A stretch of DNA of 64,000 nt. Origin: Microdochium bolleyi (lineage: Eukaryota > Ascomycota > Sordariomycetes > Xylariales > Microdochiaceae). Location: contig KQ964249.1 in NCBI GenBank assembly GCA_001566295.1, positions 248,001-312,000 of the forward strand. Reading direction: 5' to 3'. Positions within the stretch are counted from its first letter, which is position 1. Every line of letters starts with the position of its first letter. A model generated the notes under the pieces. The model was not told the origin of the DNA, did not search any database, and was given only the letters and a program-made list of their open reading frames with translations. Below, one piece after another: positions 34,313 through 44,652 of this stretch. A program made the position numbers and the translations under genes.

Positions 34313-35380
34313 ATGGCGTCCTTCCCAGACGATGCGCTCGCCGCGATGAAGCCCCCGGGCGCGCCCGATACCACTGCCGAGGACAACTACAGGGAGAACC
34401 TGAACACGCGCATGATGTGCCCAGACTGTCGCGAGTTCCCACCGAATCTCATCGAGGAGTTCTCGTCGGGCGACATGGTCTGCGCCTCGTGCGGTCTCGT
34501 GCTCGGCGACAAGATCATCGACACCCGTAGCGAGTGGCGAACCTTCGCCAACGACGACCAAGGCAACGACGACCCGTCACGTGTCGGTGACGCCATGAAC
34601 CCGCTGCTCAACGGCTCGCAGCTCGAGACCGGTATTGCGTTCGGAGAGGGCATGCGCTCGCGGGAGCTGCACCGCGCACAGAGCCGGCTGCAGAACGACA
34701 AGGCTACAAAGGGACTCCTATCGGCGTACCGCGAGATCTCGCAGCTATGCGACGCCATCAACATCTCCAAAACGGTGCAGGACTCGGCCAAGCACATCTT
34801 CAAGCTGACAGACGATGCCAAGCTCTTCAAGGGCAAGCCGCAGGACGCGGTCATTGCAGGCTGCATCTTCATCGCCTGCCGGCAGGCTGATGTGCCTCGG
34901 ACGTTTAGAGAAATCTTTGCCCTCACCAAGGTCTCGAAGAAGGAGATCGGAAGGACCTTCAAGGCATTGGAAAAGTTCTTGCAGAGCAACCAGGAAGCGA
35001 ATACGAGCCGCTCTCTTCTGCACTCTCTCAAGAGCGACAACACGGCCTCGACCAGCGCGCCGCAGCTCTGTGCTCGGTACTGCAGTGGTCTCAACTTCAA
35101 CAATCCCCATCTCATGGAGAAGATCTCGAAGCAGCTGGCCGAGAAGAGCTCCTCGGTCAAGGACTTGGCAGGTCGCTCGCCACTGTCAGTTGCCGCTGCC
35201 TGTATCTACATGACGTCGCACCTCATGGGCGAGCCACGCTCGTCTAAGGACATCGCCACCGTTGCCGGCGTTAGTGACGGCACGATTAAGACCGCGTACC
35301 GCTTCCTCTACCAGGCCCGTGAGAGACTGGTTGAGTCGAGCTGGAAGGGTGCTGATATCGATAAGCTGCCCGCTAACTAG
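34313..35380 (+). CDS. SUA7: general transcription factor TFIIB
   Basis: 355 residues in one exon. The start is the ATG at 34313 in a strong context (CCGCCATGG). The N-terminal zinc ribbon has C36-x2-C39-x17-C57-x2-C60, followed by the B-reader region (DTRSEWRTFAND), the linker, and two cyclin-like repeats (about 135-230 and 255-345; for example KPQDAVIAGCIFIACRQ in the first and GRSPLSVAAACIYMTSHLMG in the second). TFIIB bridges TBP on promoter DNA to RNA polymerase II, helps choose the transcription start site and is essential. Length matches fungal orthologues. Within the Pol II/Pol III family, the intact EWRTF reader and the length close to yeast Sua7 exclude Brf1, which has a long C-terminal extension. 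Confidence 0.96.
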   Translation: MASFPDDALAAMKPPGAPDTTAEDNYRENLNTRMMCPDCREFPPNLIEEFSSGDMVCASCGLVLGDKIIDTRSEWRTFANDDQGNDDPSRVGDAMNPLLNGSQLETGIAFGEGMRSRELHRAQSRLQNDKATKGLLSAYREISQLCDAINISKTVQDSAKHIFKLTDDAKLFKGKPQDAVIAGCIFIACRQADVPRTFREIFALTKVSKKEIGRTFKALEKFLQSNQEANTSRSLLHSLKSDNTASTSAPQLCARYCSGLNFNNPHLMEKISKQLAEKSSSVKDLAGRSPLSVAAACIYMTSHLMGEPRSSKDIATVAGVSDGTIKTAYRFLYQARERLVESSWKGADIDKLPAN

Positions 35381-36807
35381 AAGCTGCTTGGGTACATCTA
35401 TCACCACGCTTCCTGCGGCCCTTGGCCCAGACTGCATAGACTGCATCTGCCCTGAAGGTTGAGGTCCAGAGAAACGCGACATTGCGGGTGGTTTTCGCTT
35501 TGTATCGGCGTGGCTTGCTGGTCACGGATGGTCAGGCTCGATATAGATGGCAGTTGAGCTGAGCCTTGCGGGTGATTCCACAGGTTTAAGCCGCTGCTTA
35601 GTTGTCATACAGGTCTGATGGATCTCCGAGACTGGACACTCCAGCAACATGAACACACTGGATGAGGTCGTGGAAGTCTTTCACGAGAGTATGCTACAAG
35701 AAGCTGCGCACATCTTTTCGGATATTCGAGGCACGCTCCGAGCCTCACGCGGCTCACGAAGTGGCACGATGCATAGGTTGGTCGGTCGGAAGGGCTTTGC
35801 AGGCGTTTACATGGCATATGATTTTCCTGGGTGCTGTAAGAAGTGGCGCACGTGCCGCACTGCGGCATGCAAATTTGCGTTATGCGTTATACATACCAGG
35901 CGAGATGAGCCTCTTGCTCCCGTCACAAAATTTCCTCGCATACCAGGTACAGGCAGTTCGTAACAAAATACCCCAGAATGAAAGTTTGGTCAGGTCAATA
36001 CTGAGACGCTCACTGCTGTGTTTGTGTTCTGTGCTCATGTACCAGAGATGGTTTGGTACCAATCAATGTGGTCTGGAGTAGATCTGCTGGAAGGCAAAGG
36101 ATGACGCTTTTTTATTTTACAGCAATAGACTGTTGTAAGACAGTTTATGCCGAGGGAGCCTGGGGTGTGAATATCCGAAGCTGGCCAGGCTGCCAATCCT
36201 TCAGACTATCTCCCAAGAGCAAAAAGCGAGAAAGAAAGACATGAAGGGCTTTTTTATGAATACACTTGGCTCCGTCAGCCACGTCAAGGGAAACTCGCTA
36301 TCATCTGGAGTGATAGATATATGCCAGAGTTCCGCAAGGGCTTATTCCACTGTTGGGGGGGTGGGTGGGTCGTGAAGGTTGATCTCTGGCAGCACAAGTC
36401 GGTCTCGCGTTGGAGTAAGACGTGTTGTTCGTTCTGAAGCCGTTTTTGTATGCCAAAAGTGCGGCAGTTTATCTGTTGTCGAAGACCCAGAATTGTTTAG
36501 CAAAGTCTTGGCCCGAACGAGAGGGTTAGAGATGAGTGAAGGGAGAAAAACATGAAGAAGAGGGGAGATACTCCAGGACGGCCATAGGAGACAAAGACTG
36601 AGGTGGTGCTAGTCGAGAATGGTCCGCTCGTATTCATTCCAGCCTGTGTCGCCCTGCCGGTTGAAAATATACATGGAAAGGCGGCTTACACGTAGATCTC
36701 GCTCGTACTGCCGCCCACCTGGAAACCTGCCGATGCCCGATCGATCTGTTCCTGTATACCACTCGTGTATACAGACATAAAAGACATATCCATCACTAGC
36801 GGCCCTC
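35381..36807. other. intergenic region
   Basis: About 1.4 kb between TFIIB (+) and a small minus-strand gene. Bases 35880-36600 are AT-richer. A 104-codon frame from ATG 35649 has no support beyond being open. Nothing else is seen. Confidence 0.5.
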
Positions 36808-37089
36808 CTACAGCCTGAACGAGGCGGCCTGCCTGGCAAGCCCGATGACCTCCGCCGCGACGCTCGCCACGGTGCACGTCGTCTTGTACGCGAGGTACGC
36901 GACCGAGCCGCCCACGACGATGGCCTCGGCGAGGTTGTGCCACGAGCAGAAGGGCATCGCCGAAGGGGTGCGGGCGGAAGGTAGGGAGCGGCGACTGCGA
37001 CGCCGCGGCTTGTTATTGTTGCTGGCGGCGGGTGTCGCGACGTGTGTTGCGGCCGTTGTCGTTGTTGTTCTTTGTCGTGGACGGGCCAT
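36808..37089 (-). CDS. small membrane-associated protein of unknown function
   Basis: 93 residues from an ATG at 37089. The first 42 residues are basic and Thr/Arg-rich (KPRRRSRRS). Residues about 53-88 form one long apolar stretch (LAEAIVVGGSVAYLAY, then VASVAAEVIGLA) that could be one or two membrane-associated helices. No family is recognised. A basic head followed by a weakly hydrophobic helix would fit a small mitochondrial or endomembrane protein, but that is inference. It could also be one exon of a longer gene. The frame contrasts with the flanks in having a coherent amphipathic layout, which is the main reason to list it. Confidence 0.4.
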   Translation of the reverse strand: MARPRQRTTTTTAATHVATPAASNNNKPRRRSRRSLPSARTPSAMPFCSWHNLAEAIVVGGSVAYLAYKTTCTVASVAAEVIGLARQAASFRL

Positions 37090-38067
37090 TGAGAGACACG
37101 CGGAGAAATTGAGCCCTGTTTATTCTTGTCGTGCGTAGGGATGACGGGGAAGGAGAAGCCGAGGAACAGACAAACACGCGACCGTCCTTCACCCGCCTGC
37201 CGCGAGGTCTTATATGTGGTGTACGTGCGAGAGAAGACTGGGCTAGTGCAGGTAGTCCTAGTCTCATCACGTCCATGCAAGCCATATCATTCACGATCGT
37301 ATGAGACAGGACCGATACGCACGTGGCAGGACGGCCTCGACCTTCGAAGCTGACAATTGATTCTCCCCTTTTGTTACCCCTTCTCGAGTGCCACACCTCA
37401 GCCATGTGGCAGTCCTGGCTGTCCAGGTACCCTGGTGGAAAACATCAGGCCTGAAGGCAGGCACAACCGAGCCCAAGGATGTGCACCAATTCGAAGTGCG
37501 TACCGCATCGGCTGAGGAAGCAAACAAAACCCGGCAGCCACATAAGCAAGGGGACCCCATGGCGAACATCGACCCACGGTGATATCTGCAGAGAGCCTAG
37601 CTCGGGGAGGCGCAAGGAACATGGAGTTTTGATATTGTTTGCTGAGCTGACTCTGCCTCAAGGAAGAGAACGAGGGAGGAGGGGAGGACTAAGTACAATA
37701 GGGCATGCTGCTCATCTCTTCGGTGGCGGCCCAAGCTTGTGTCTCGATCTGCAAGGATCAGTTTGAGAATTGGACACTGGCAGGATGACTCCTTGTCGTG
37801 TTGATGCGGTCCATCACAACGATGCTGGAGGAGGCGGCGTTCCCTGCTGTAAGTCGCCTTATCGGGCTTATCGGCCCAGCTCAGCGGCGGGAGGCCCCAC
37901 GTCGGCTCCGACCTCCGACTGCATGTGCGCTAGGCCCGACCCTAAATTTCTCAACGCCAGAACTCCATCGTCACATTCGCAGCAGTAATCCAGCCTGGAG
38001 GACACGCAGAGGCGAGACTTACCTGCGACACCCCCTCGCCAGCTACAGAGCCACACACATACACAGC
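37090..38067. other. divergent promoter region upstream of TIM54
   Basis: About 980 bases. Short overlapping frames only. No repeat or RNA gene is seen. Confidence 0.5.
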
Positions 38068-39718
38068 ATGGCCGACTCGAATCCGCCACCGGCGGCCCCC
38101 GAAGCCACGGGAGCCGCCGCCGCCGCACCTGTACGCTGACACCAGTCCCCGAAGCAAGAAGAGCCATGCAGCCAGCGCAACTTGACTAACATGCTTGAAC
38201 ACCTCGCAGAAACCAGCCGCAACCGCACCCGCCGCCGCCGTCGCCCCATACAAAGCCCCGCAACCGAGCCCCCTGCGCATGATGGGCATCCCCGGCTTGC
38301 CTAAGAAGCTCCCCTCGCGGAACTGGATGATCTTCTGGACCGTCCTCGGCACCTTCTCCGCGGCGGTCATCTATGACAAGCGCGAGAAGAAGCGCGCCAC
38401 CGCCAAGTGGGCGCGCGCCGTGTCGCACCTCGCCCGGGAGCCCATCGCCAGCCCGCAGCAGATGCCCCGCAAGCTGACCATCTACCTCGAGAGCCCGCCC
38501 GGGGATGGCCTCCTGCCCAGCCAGGAGCACTACATTGAGTACATCAAGCCCGTGCTCGCGGCGTCGGGGTTGGACTGGGAGTTCGTGCAGGGGCGGAAGG
38601 AGGGCGATATCCGGGCCGCGGTCGCCGAGAGGATAAGGAGGACGAGAGACACGGACGGGTTGGAGAAGAAGCAGGCCGCGGGCCAGGAGCTTACCAAGGA
38701 CGAGATCATCACGCTGATGAGACAAAAGGCCGGAGTGCCCGAGCACACAGGGCCCAAGGGTGACATCGTCGTCGGAAGGCATACGTGGAAGGAGTACATG
38801 CGAGGCCTGCACGAGGGCTGGCTCGGCCCGCTTACAGCACCGGCTACGCCAGAGACGGAGACATCGCAAATCACATCGACAGGGACACCCGCAGCTTCCA
38901 CTTCCACGACATCAACAGCAGACCCCTCAAAAACAGCCGCGGCGCCAAAGGTCGTCGACATCAACGAGCTCAAGCCCGACGACAGCACAGACGCAGACTC
39001 CAGCAAAGCCGCGACAGAAGCCGCCGAGAAGGCCAAGAAGGACAAGGAGGAGGCAGAAGCCGAGGCCGAGAAGGCCAAGAAGCCCGAGCGCCCGCCGCAG
39101 CCCCCCCCTTACAACACGACCATCGACTACCCGAGCTCCCCCTTGCCGATGCTCATCCCGGCCGAGTTCTCACCCTCGGCGCCCGTCCAGTGCCCGCACG
39201 TGCTGGGCTTCATGCGCACGCCGATCCGGCTGTGGCGCTTCCTCAACCGCCGCAAGCTCGCCGACGACGTGGGCCGCGAGGTGGCAGCCGTGTGCATGGG
39301 CGCGGCGCGCGAGTGGCGCGAGGAAGGCGAAGCCCCGGCCTCGGGCTCAGCCTCTGCGGGCGCGGGCGCGAGCACCCTCGCGGCGCCAGAGTACGAGACA
39401 GCACTCGTGGAGGAGGAGTCCAACTGGATGAAGAAGATCTGGAAGGCCGGCCCGAAGGGCGGCGTGTACAACGGCGCCGACGAGGCCGCGGGCCAGGAGA
39501 AGATCTGGACCGAGCCGATCGTCGCAGACCCGCGGATCACGATGCGCATGCGCCGCTTCCAGATTCAGCCCGAGGACGAGGAGCGCGCGAGGCAGGTCGT
39601 GGTGCCCGAGGAGGAGGTCGAGGGCTGGATCAAGGGCAGCCTGCGCGAGCTGTACCACTGGGTGGTCGCACCCGCGGAGCCGAACCCGCGGTCCGCCATC
39701 GACAACGACTTCTCCTGA
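38068..39718 (+). CDS. TIM54: mitochondrial inner-membrane translocase subunit TIM54
   Basis: Two exons (38068-38130 and 38210-39718) around a 79-nt intron with a GACTAAC branch site; 523 residues. Exon 1 encodes only 21 residues (MADSNPPPAAPEATG and alanines). After a Pro/Ala-rich leader comes the TIM54 signature: GIPGLPKKLPSRNWMIFWTV, with one transmembrane helix at about 60-76, then YDKREKKRATAKWA. Further blocks RKLTIYLESPPGDGL and FVQGRKEGDIRAAVAERIR fit the family. TIM54 belongs to the TIM22 complex, which inserts carrier proteins into the inner membrane, and is also linked to assembly of the Yme1 protease. A Glu/Ala/Lys-rich low-complexity insert lies at about 240-345. The identity is clear from the N-terminal half, while the middle is poorly conserved as usual. 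Confidence 0.92.
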
Positions 39719-40679
39719 GCATCACAAGGGGATTGGGGCGGATAAATGCTGAACGAGGGGGCATGACTGTCGAAGAGCAGTCTACTGTTGTATAATATGT
39801 ACATCATCATCAAACATCAGCACACTTTGGAGACAAACATGGTGTAAGTTGTAAGGGTTTGAGTCTGGGGAGGCACCAGTCTTCGGGGCAGGACACGATC
39901 AACAGCTACATATAGATGTATCCTACTGCACGCAGCAAGGGACAAGAGACATAGGTTGACGAATCTGTATTATATGATACCTTTGTATACCGCCTTTGGG
40001 GTCCGATGTGCAAAGTGCGATGCCCATGTGAAGCATAATTGGTCATACCTTTGCTCTCAGGGCTCATTATTCGCTGACCCCCGCGTTCCGGTGGATGTAG
40101 CGAGCGATCTGGTGGAGGAGGGACACGACCTCGATGTCATGTCAATGTCTGGACGCTCAGTTGACAAGCATGCCAAGATAGCCTCCTCGAGTAAGAAGCC
40201 GAGTGCTATGCAATGTACCTCAGCAGCACTCGTGCTCTGAAAGACCTACATGACCATACGAGCTCTGCTGGCCCCACAGGAGTGTGAGGCAGCTTGAAGC
40301 TGTTTTGGAGCTGTTCTGAAACGGACTTCGTTGGACGGCTTCTGCTTGTAGTGGGCAAAAGGGAAAGGTCTGAAAGTTGCTGGCAAGCGTAGCTCGACAA
40401 CAAGATCCAGCCGGCCCTGCTCGTGTGCGTCGATACTGCAAGGCTCCCTTCGATGCATCATAGTATGGTCGCCGTGGGTCCTCGTCAAGTCATCCTAGGG
40501 TTCAGTGTGACCTCAACGGCTACCATGTCCGAGTCAGGCTCTACTACCGCGTGTTCGGTGGCAAGTCGGTTTGCGGAGCGGCGATATTAATGTTTCACCA
40601 TCGCGGACTGGAAAAGCCGGCCGTGGCACTGCAAGTCTGGTCTTCTCAAGTAAATATCTGCGACCGGTGCTAGGCAAGC
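39719..40679. other. convergent 3' region of TIM54 and the NIP30-like gene
   Basis: About 960 bases between two stop codons facing each other. The frame at 39956-40240 has no support. No RNA or repeat feature is seen. Confidence 0.5.
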
Positions 40680-41681
40680 TCAGTCGTCATCGTCGCTGTC
40701 GTCATCAGAGCCGTATGCCACAAGGCTGGCCTTGGCCTTTGGTGCTGAGGCCGCCGCAGCAACAGGGGCCGGAGCTTTCGCAAGAGGCTTCGCATTTGTC
40801 TGGACTGCTGCCGTGGGCTGCCCTGAGGCAGTGGTCTCGGGAGCCGTGCTGCCCTCGGGGACGCTCGTCTTCCTCTTGATGACACCCTTCAGCCCGCCAA
40901 TCTTTGCCGCGCCGTCCTGAACCCTCTTTCTCTTACGCCCGCTGCTCTCCCAAGAGACCGCATCCTCGCCCTCGGCGGTGGCTTCAGGAGCACCACCACC
41001 CACGGCACCCTCGCCCACCGTTCCCCCTTCTACTTCACCACCACCACCAGCCCTCTGCGCCGCCCTGAACGCAGCAAGCCCCTCCTCAACCTCCCTCCTC
41101 CGCCGCTCCTCCTCCAGCCGCTTTCCGTCCGCCACCCCGTCGAGGAACTCGATCTCGTCGTCGTCCAGCGTGGGGAACTGGTTCCGGATCTTGTTCGCCT
41201 CCTCGAACGCGGCCTGCTTCGCGGCCTTGTTCTCCTGCAGGATCGCGTAGAGCGTCTTCTCGGCGCCCTCGCCCGTCGCGACCGCGCGCCGGTGGGCCTC
41301 GCGCTCCCGGCGCTCCCGGTCGAGCGAGGCCTGCACCGCGGCCCACTCGGCCTGGCGCGCGAGCGCTGCCGGGTCGGTCTCGGCGGCAGGACCGGCCGTG
41401 GTGGTGCTGGAGGAGGAGGAGGGTTCATCTTCTTGTGATGGGTGAGGCGGTGCTGCTGCTGCTGCTGGTGACTGCTGAGTTTGTCTTGGAACTTGCGCCG
41501 CCGGTGGTGCTGTTCTTGACAAAGTCGTACCTGCTACTGCTGCTGCCGGCGCCGGCGCCGGCGCGGTATCACCGTCACCGCCGCCACTAGCAGAGCTCGA
41601 CCCCGCCGATGGCAGAAGTTGCTTTGTACTCCCGTCGCTCCCCGTCAGTATCGTCCCCCCCGACACGAACCGCGACGACAT
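40680..41681 (-). CDS. NIP30/FAM192A-domain protein (PA28-gamma interacting type)
   Basis: 333 residues in one exon. The start is the ATG at 41681 (MSSRFVSGGTI), which itself matches the family start. The NIP30 domain lies at about 100-205, with the core TLYAILQENKAAKQ then FEEANKIRNQFPTLDDDEIE and FLDGV (143-183) and a charged coiled coil (KRLEEERRRREVEE) after it. The human member FAM192A/PSME3IP1 is nuclear and binds the PA28-gamma proteasome activator through an acidic C-terminal motif. The acidic end here (Ser/Asp-rich last ten residues, SDDDSDDDD) is comparable. Long Ala/Pro/Ser-rich and Gly/Glu-rich tracts surround the domain. Fungal function is not known. The domain call is good, the proteasome link is inferred. 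Confidence 0.85.
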   Translation of the reverse strand: MSSRFVSGGTILTGSDGSTKQLLPSAGSSSASGGGDGDTAPAPAPAAAVAGTTLSRTAPPAAQVPRQTQQSPAAAAAPPHPSQEDEPSSSSSTTTAGPAAETDPAALARQAEWAAVQASLDRERREREAHRRAVATGEGAEKTLYAILQENKAAKQAAFEEANKIRNQFPTLDDDEIEFLDGVADGKRLEEERRRREVEEGLAAFRAAQRAGGGGEVEGGTVGEGAVGGGAPEATAEGEDAVSWESSGRKRKRVQDGAAKIGGLKGVIKRKTSVPEGSTAPETTASGQPTAAVQTNAKPLAKAPAPVAAAASAPKAKASLVAYGSDDDSDDDD

Positions 41682-41964
41682 AGTGTCTACCAAGCCCTAT
41701 TGTTTTCCGCCGTGTATAGTGTGCCGGTCCGTGCCCGTGCAATCCACTCCCGGAGCAAAGGCTGGCTTCGTTCGTTCCTCTACGACCGCCGAGCTGCAGC
41801 TTCCGGTCTCGTTCCCGCAGGTCCACTCCTCTCTGCACCCGTTCTCTGCGGGCGCGGCGTGTCTTGTCTTGTCTTGTCCTCGTTTCGCGCGGTTTGGCTT
41901 TGACGCTAATGTTTCTTCTCCCTCTTCAGGGCCAAGACAGCCAGTTGGGCGTAAACCGCAGGGC

Positions 41965-41997
<33 letters not shown>

Positions 41998-43623
41998 TAC
42001 TGCCTGCCCGTGCAAGGGGGTTTCCAAGCCGGGTCCCTTGGTGTTTGCTGGTTAGTCGTTAGGAGGGACCTTAAGCGGCGCTCGTGGCTCAGAGTCTGAG
42101 CTTCGCAATGGGACGCGGTTATGGCTTCGTGGTGCGGTTAGACGTGTCGCGTCGTTGAAGATGGAAGGTTTGTTAGTGCATAATTGGACCGCGGTGTTCA
42201 CACGCGCCTCGGGAGCTCCACACACGAATCAGCTTATATAATAGTAGCACACCCCAAAGAGAAATTCACGACATCGGAAGGAAGCATTGTTCATGGTGAG
42301 GACTTTGTCCGCTGTCCGTTGATATTGTTTATGGTCTTGTTTGGTTTTTTTTGTATCTATACTTTGTGTGAATGCAGATTCGCCTGCCATGAACCAATCA
42401 TGGCAGCGACTGCTGTAATACAGGTGGCAGTCAGGAGAACAAAAACCAGAAAACTTGATGAACTTTTTCTATAAGTCCCCTGTGCGCGCCAATCGTTGCT
42501 GCGCCGTAGGACATGCCCCTGTGCATCGCTTCGCTCGTGTGCGAACCGTTGTTTCCATACCGAATGTGAATCATACTCGTCGTAAAATGAGAACCGTGAA
42601 AGTAACCGAAAACACAGGACCAGTCTGTCCCTCCGAAGTGGAGGCACAGGCCGACCAAACAGATTAAAATGTTGGTAACAAGGACTGACATGTTCGGCGC
42701 AGTGCCACCAGGCTTGACCGCCGGTGCAGTCACCGAACTTGAGCCAGTAAACAATCCAATCGCAAAAAAGAGTCTGTGTCCGTCCTTATTAACACACCGG
42801 AGGGGTATCCCCATTTTTTGTCCCAATGCTCTTCGTGTCGAAAGTAATGAAGTGAATCGAATCAAGAGCGCCGGGCCACGTAAGTACCGAGAGGATGTCA
42901 TAAGGGGAAAGGAATATGAAGGTCGAATCAGGGACCAATTTCTGATCGTGAAGGCTACGCCGAACACCACCGGTAGAGAAGCGAGCTGGACTAGAATCCA
43001 GTTGGCTAGACAGCGTGATATGGTGAAAGCCTCGCCCACAATCTTAAAACGGTCGCTGCCATTCGACCATGAGGTGTTGCGCTTTATGTTGTCGAAGGAT
43101 TTTCTTTTTGAGAACGCCGAAACCGATATGTATTGTGAGTGTGCCGAGTTGTAGAATGCTCGACGGCCGCCGAGTCTAGTGGGGTGCGAAGAAACCGATG
43201 TCTGAACTCCGCGTGAAGGATGGCAGAAAGAAAACGCCAAGATGAAATGTCCAATGCAGGGTGACTGAAGGAAAAAAAAGCATGGAAGTATGCTTCGCCC
43301 TCGAGAGGGGTCGAGACGTTGTCGTTCATGCAAGATAGAGATCTCATGGCATGATTGAACAGGTACACGCACCTGAGTCCAGAGACCTGAGCAGATGGCG
43401 TGTTACTGCAACGTAAGCCTTGACTCCCGGGGTATCAGAAAAACCGAATGTATGTTCCTGAAAATGCGAGACGAATGGCTGCGGCTTGTGGGCGGCATGC
43501 ATCAATGAAGCGGTTGCCATGAGAAGCAGAAAAAAGAAATGAGCAAGCCGCGAGCAGGGATATCGGGACGAGGCGATCGGCTTCGTCCCGATGATGAACA
43601 GGTCGTCAATGTCCACTAGGTGT
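41682..43623. other. intergenic region with a (TG)15 tract
   Basis: About 1.9 kb between the NIP30-like gene and the cyclin stop codon. It holds a TG microsatellite and two overlapping opposite-strand frames (42669-43154 and 42431-43372) without domains. The region 42430-43600 may contain the cyclin 3' UTR. Confidence 0.5.
41967..41996 (+). repeat. (TG)15 microsatellite
   Basis: Thirty bases of perfect alternating TG, about 290 nt upstream of the NIP30-like start codon. Confidence 0.9.
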
Positions 43624-44652
43624 CTAACCCATAACGGTCTGCCCGTAGTGATGGCCGTGGAAGTACGGCTGCTGCTTGGGCTGGAACGCCGATACGCAGT
43701 GGGTGCAGTTGCAATCGGCAACAGGTGCATCCCAATGGCTTTGGCCATAGTGGCCAAAGTACGAGGGGTACTGAGATCCCGTGCTGGCGCGGTTGCCATA
43801 GTTGCTCGAGTGGAAGCCCCTGTTGGAGTTGTAGTTGCCAGTGTTGACAGCATGAGTGAACCACTCGTTGTACCTCGCATTGACTGATGCAGCAGAGTTG
43901 AGGTACTCCGGAGTTCCATAGCCCGAGTCGGGAGGTGTGAGTGGTGCCTGAGCCCATCCGTTCTGGTACTGGCCGTGCCACGAATTCTCCCGAGGTCTGT
44001 ACGACGTGGTCATCTTGGAAGAGCGACCAGTCCTGCGCTCATACTCGTTGATCTCCTCTGGAGTCCAGCCTTCGTATGAGAGCGGGTGGTGCTGCCGAAC
44101 AGTGTCCCTTCGGGAAGTGTGAATGGGAGCCAGTCTCTCGCGGGCAGTCTGCTGTTGCTGAGCCAGTTGCTGAGCCTTTCTAGTCTCCTGCCACGACTTC
44201 CAGCTGTCCAACCAGGCCTTGTAGTCTTCACTACGGTCGAGGTTGACGTACAGAACCCAGTTGATGTGACGGAGCCACTCGTTTTCCATGGAGTTGAGCT
44301 CGGACACGGGGATGCCGCTAACCTCGGACCACGATCTGTTCTGGAACGTGTTGTCGTCGAGGAACTTGCTGCCGAGGAGCAGCGCGACAGTGAGCATGCG
44401 CCAGACTTGACCTTCCTGGGCCTTGAAAGGACCAACGGCATTGAGCATGTTAATACGCTTGGCGAGGTAGTTCATGCCCAGGAGGATGGTGGTGCTGGGG
44501 AGTCGTGTCGACGTCAGGATTTGCGAGACGAACTTGCGGAAAGCTCCGGTGACCACGGAATTGGGCATGACAACTCGCATTGCCATCTCGGCCACGTATT
44601 CAGCCATCAATTCGGTCTCATAGTCGAGGACCGCGCAAACGCCGCCCGGCAT
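43624..44652 (-). CDS. PHO80/CLG1-type cyclin
   Basis: 342 residues in one exon from the ATG at 44652 (MPGGVCAVLDYETELMAEYV). A cyclin box spans about 20-150: FRKFVSQILTSTRLPSTTIL, GMNYLAKRINML, RMLTVALLLGSKFLDDNTF, the NRSWSEVSGI motif and then LNSMENEWLRHINWVLYV. The KFLDDNTFxNRSWSEVSG block is typical of Pho85-type (Pcl) cyclins, and the tail rich in Tyr, Asn, Gly, Ser and His resembles fungal CLG1-like proteins. Such cyclins activate the Pho85/PHOA kinase, which controls morphogenesis, nutrient responses and the cell cycle. The tail ends with His/Gln-rich sequence. Partner and specific role cannot be read from the sequence. The very long upstream region without a gene may contain a long 5' leader or complex promoter. 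Confidence 0.88.
   Translation of the reverse strand: MPGGVCAVLDYETELMAEYVAEMAMRVVMPNSVVTGAFRKFVSQILTSTRLPSTTILLGMNYLAKRINMLNAVGPFKAQEGQVWRMLTVALLLGSKFLDDNTFQNRSWSEVSGIPVSELNSMENEWLRHINWVLYVNLDRSEDYKAWLDSWKSWQETRKAQQLAQQQQTARERLAPIHTSRRDTVRQHHPLSYEGWTPEEINEYERRTGRSSKMTTSYRPRENSWHGQYQNGWAQAPLTPPDSGYGTPEYLNSAASVNARYNEWFTHAVNTGNYNSNRGFHSSNYGNRASTGSQYPSYFGHYGQSHWDAPVADCNCTHCVSAFQPKQQPYFHGHHYGQTVMG

Noticed and set aside
35649..35963. 104-codon frame starting MNTLDEVVEVFHES
   Set aside because: First 35 residues look plausible but the rest is random-like; probably TFIIB 3' flank.
42431..43372. long minus-strand frame with hydrophobic patches and an opposing plus-strand frame
   Set aside because: Lies where the cyclin 3' flank is expected; no domain and no ATG in a sensible place.
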